A DNA stretch of 64,000 bases from Zunongwangia atlantica 22II14-10F7 (GTDB taxonomy: Bacteria > Bacteroidota > Bacteroidia > Flavobacteriales > Flavobacteriaceae), in contig NZ_ARYN01000011.1 of the NCBI RefSeq assembly GCF_002094855.1, positions 1-64,000 on the forward strand, given 5' to 3'. The translations under genes were made by a program, and so were the position numbers. The stretch's first letter is position 1. Every line of letters begins with the position of its first letter. This document shows positions 61,788 to 64,000 of this stretch, in pieces. The notes beneath the pieces are model-generated. The model did not search any database. It saw only the letters and a list, made by a program, of their open reading frames with translations, and was not told the origin of the DNA.

Positions 61788-63101
61788 ATGGGAACTTTTC
61801 AGATAGAAGGAGGGCATCAGCTTCAAGGGAAAATACAACCTCAGGGAGCAAAAAACGAAGCCCTGCAGATTCTTTGTGCTGTTTTATTAACTTCAGAAGA
61901 AGTAATTATCAATAATATCCCAGATATTATCGATGTAAATAAACTTATAAGCTTACTAGAGAATCTAGGTGTTAAAATTCAGAAGTTAGGAAAAGGAAGT
62001 TATTCTTTTAAGAGCAACGAGCTGAACTTAGATTACCTGCAAAGTGAGCAATTTAAGAAAGATGGTAGCGGTTTGCGTGGTTCTATCATGATCGTTGGAC
62101 CACTTTTGGCAAGATTTGGTAAAGGTTATATTCCAAAACCAGGCGGTGATAAAATAGGTCGCCGTCGTTTAGATACGCATTTTGAAGGTTTTATAAATCT
62201 TGGAGCCAGTTTTAGATATAATAAAGAAGAACGTTTTTATGGTGTAGAAGCACCAAACGGACTTAAAGGTAAATACATGCTTTTAGAAGAAGCATCTGTT
62301 ACCGGTACCGCTAATATTGTTATGGCGGCTGTAATGGCTGAAGGTACTACAACAATTTACAATGCCGCTTGTGAGCCTTATTTACAGCAACTTTGTAAAA
62401 TGCTTAATTCGATGGGAGCTAAAATAAGCGGAGTAGGTTCTAACTTACTTGTTATCGAAGGTGTTACAGAATTAGGGGGATGTGAGCATACTATTTTGCC
62501 AGATATGATTGAAATTGGATCGTGGATTGGTCTTGCCGCCATGACCAAAAGTGAGATCACTATCACGAATGTGAACTGGGAAATGCTAGGATTAATTCCT
62601 ACCACTTTCAAGAAACTGGGAATTACGATAGAGCGTAGAGGAGATGATATTTTTATCCCGGCGCATAATAATGGTTACGAAGTGCAGAGTTTTATAGATG
62701 GCTCGATCATGAATATTAGCGATGCTCCCTGGCCAGGTTTTACACCCGATTTATTAAGTATTATTTTGGTGGTAGCAACGCAGGCAAGAGGTAGTGTACT
62801 AATACATCAAAAGATGTTTGAGAGTCGTTTATTCTTTGTAGATAAACTTATCGATATGGGAGCAAAGATCATCCTTTGTGATCCACACAGAGCTACCGTT
62901 ATTGGGCACGATTTCCATTCGACATTAAAAGCGACTACAATGACGTCTCCAGATATTAGAGCCGGTATTTCGTTGTTAATCGCAGCACTTTCTGCAAAAG
63001 GAACGTCTACAATTCATAATATCGAGCAAATTGATAGAGGTTACGAAGATATCGAAGCGCGTTTAAAAAGTATTGGAGCTAAAATAGAGCGTGTAGATTA
63101 A
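61788..63101 (+). CDS. murA: UDP-N-acetylglucosamine 1-carboxyvinyltransferase
   Basis: This 437-residue enzyme makes the first committed step of peptidoglycan synthesis by adding enolpyruvate to UDP-GlcNAc. Motifs are GAKNEALQILCA near 20-32, the active loop KPGGDKIGRRRLDTHFEGF (about 117-135), and LPDMIEIGSWIGLAAM. In the loop the residue that is the fosfomycin-reactive Cys115 in E. coli is Asp121 here. A Cys-to-Asp change retains activity but gives fosfomycin tolerance in other bacteria. A good terminator follows. Confidence 0.96.
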   Translation: MGTFQIEGGHQLQGKIQPQGAKNEALQILCAVLLTSEEVIINNIPDIIDVNKLISLLENLGVKIQKLGKGSYSFKSNELNLDYLQSEQFKKDGSGLRGSIMIVGPLLARFGKGYIPKPGGDKIGRRRLDTHFEGFINLGASFRYNKEERFYGVEAPNGLKGKYMLLEEASVTGTANIVMAAVMAEGTTTIYNAACEPYLQQLCKMLNSMGAKISGVGSNLLVIEGVTELGGCEHTILPDMIEIGSWIGLAAMTKSEITITNVNWEMLGLIPTTFKKLGITIERRGDDIFIPAHNNGYEVQSFIDGSIMNISDAPWPGFTPDLLSIILVVATQARGSVLIHQKMFESRLFFVDKLIDMGAKIILCDPHRATVIGHDFHSTLKATTMTSPDIRAGISLLIAALSAKGTSTIHNIEQIDRGYEDIEARLKSIGAKIERVD

Positions 63102-63115
63102 TTAATAATATCAAC

Positions 63116-63152
63116 AAAAAAACCTCGGGAACATATTTTCTCGAGGTTTTTT
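63116..63152 (+). terminator. Terminator of murA
   Basis: AACCTCG (63121-63127) pairs with CGAGGTT (63142-63148), with A-rich and T-rich arms on the two sides. It works in either direction and lies shortly after murA. Confidence 0.8.
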
Positions 63153-63330
63153 GTTTAAAATAGGCTGCCCGTTATAAGAAGAAGGATAGGTTATGGGATT
63201 CTTTGTGAGCAAACGATATTGAACCCAAATTCGATGTTTTTCACATCTTTTTTCTTATGTAAGGGCAGCCATTCTTAGCTAGGTTGGCTAAATCAAATCA
63301 GGTTTTAAAGGATTTTCGTCAATTTTTTAT

Positions 63331-64000
63331 TTATTTCTTCGGAAAACAATACGTGGCGCAATGCCAAATAAATTCGTAGTCTTCACCTTTATAAGTACCG
63401 GGTACATTTTCGTTTTTGGTGGTTTCTACCGTATATTTTGTATTCCACGGAAGTTTAAAAGAAATTTTTCCCTCAGCATCGGTACTTAGAGTTTTCGACC
63501 AAAGATCTGAAACGTAGATTTTTACCTCCTGTTCGCTAACTGGTTTGCCATGATAATAAACCTGAAGGATTTTTTCCTCATTTTTAGTAGGGAGTTCTTT
63601 GATGCTCAATCCTTCTTCAGTTATTTCTGAAGCTTTTGTAGCATTTCCCACATTTACTTTAGCGAAAGACTGATAATAAGTTTTAAAAATTCCGAAGTCA
63701 TACTCTGTATAATCGATCACATCGATATTATCATTTTTAAGCTGAACGGTAAATGTACCTTCCTTTGTAGGAGTGAAATGTCCTAAATAATGATCGGCCT
63801 TTTTATCCAATTTTAGCTGAGTAGAAGTTCCATCTGGATTAATTACCCAAACTTCAAATTCTGAAACACTTTTAAAAGGATCGCCATCGGTTTTTTCAAT
63901 GACTCCGTAGGTATATTCGCCATAATGAATTTTTACTTCCTGCTCTTTATTCAGTTTACCTGTTGGATTGGTCTCGATCCATAAATAATGGGCAAAAGAG
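63331..64000 (-). CDS. DUF4198-like periplasmic protein, 5' end cut by window edge
   Basis: The frame continues without a stop to the right edge, so the start is outside. The visible part begins near AHYLWIETNPTGKL, then EVKIHYGEYTYGV, and runs through FEVWVINPDGTSTQLKLD and a second domain with YYHGKPVSEQEVKIYVSD, ending FPKK. It fits DUF4198-type carbohydrate-like-fold proteins linked to metal handling. The gene is convergent with murA. A TTG at 63810 lies inside the frame and is not the real start. Confidence 0.7.
   Translation of the reverse strand, partial: SFAHYLWIETNPTGKLNKEQEVKIHYGEYTYGVIEKTDGDPFKSVSEFEVWVINPDGTSTQLKLDKKADHYLGHFTPTKEGTFTVQLKNDNIDVIDYTEYDFGIFKTYYQSFAKVNVGNATKASEITEEGLSIKELPTKNEEKILQVYYHGKPVSEQEVKIYVSDLWSKTLSTDAEGKISFKLPWNTKYTVETTKNENVPGTYKGEDYEFIWHCATYCFPKK

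Overview
The window looks like a Flavobacteriaceae chromosome (Bacteroidetes, relatives of Gramella, Salegentibacter or Zunongwangia). It is AT-rich, promoters that can be read follow the Bacteroidetes TTTG-N19-TAnnTTTG pattern, and it carries SusC/SusD, Bacteroidetes-type Tra and Mob proteins, and core genes such as DUF4290 and DUF493. About 1-54.35 kb is most of an integrative conjugative element (ICE) that runs off the left edge. Its right end lies against the 3' end of a tRNA-Met gene (54353-54426, minus strand). About 54.5-64 kb is ordinary core chromosome.

ICE backbone. The mating-pore genes traE-F-G-I-J-K-M-N run leftwards from 7225 to 365. A control block (DnaC-like ATPase, winged-helix protein, excisionase-like protein, RteC) lies at 14.5-17.2 kb. 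The mobilisation block lies at 49.0-53.5 kb: coupling ATPase, MobB-type relaxase, BfmA/BtgA protein, a candidate oriT, a JAB/RadC protein and SSB. No integrase is visible, so it is probably beyond the left edge.

Cargo 1 (7.8-14.5 kb) is a leftward operon: an unknown lipoprotein, a TolC-like channel, an RND pump, its periplasmic adaptor and an exported DsrE-like protein. Cargo 2 (17.3-29.1 kb) starts with an alpha-oxoamine synthase fused to a GNAT-like acyltransferase, a STAS-like protein and a HAMP/PAS-AraC regulator. It continues with a MauE-like membrane protein, a small two-cysteine secreted protein (DUF6520-like), and a zinc metalloprotease with a SusC/SusD pair. Direct repeats spaced 21 bp precede both the STAS gene and mauE and look like AraC-family operators, which ties these genes into one circuit.

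Cargo 3 (30.0-46.8 kb) is a defence island. One tightly packed, often overlapping transcription unit encodes HsdM, HsdS, a TIR protein, a SLOG-like protein, a ThsB-like TIR protein, another TIR protein, a Schlafen/AlbA_2-RecG-like ATPase with a frame-shifting 11-bp tandem repeat, HsdR, McrB with an inserted EVE/PUA-like domain, and McrC. UmuDC follows. The three TIR genes and the SLOG gene sit between hsdS and hsdR, where anticodon nucleases such as PrrC sit in other type I loci. This suggests an NAD-linked second line of defence and is the strongest candidate for a little-described system.

The chromosomal flank carries a START-like protein, a class IV aminotransferase, YqgE/AlgH, HU, Fmt, RecQ, a NadR-like ATPase, DUF493, DUF4290, MurA and the 3' part of a DUF4198-like gene. 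MurA has Asp in place of the fosfomycin-target Cys.
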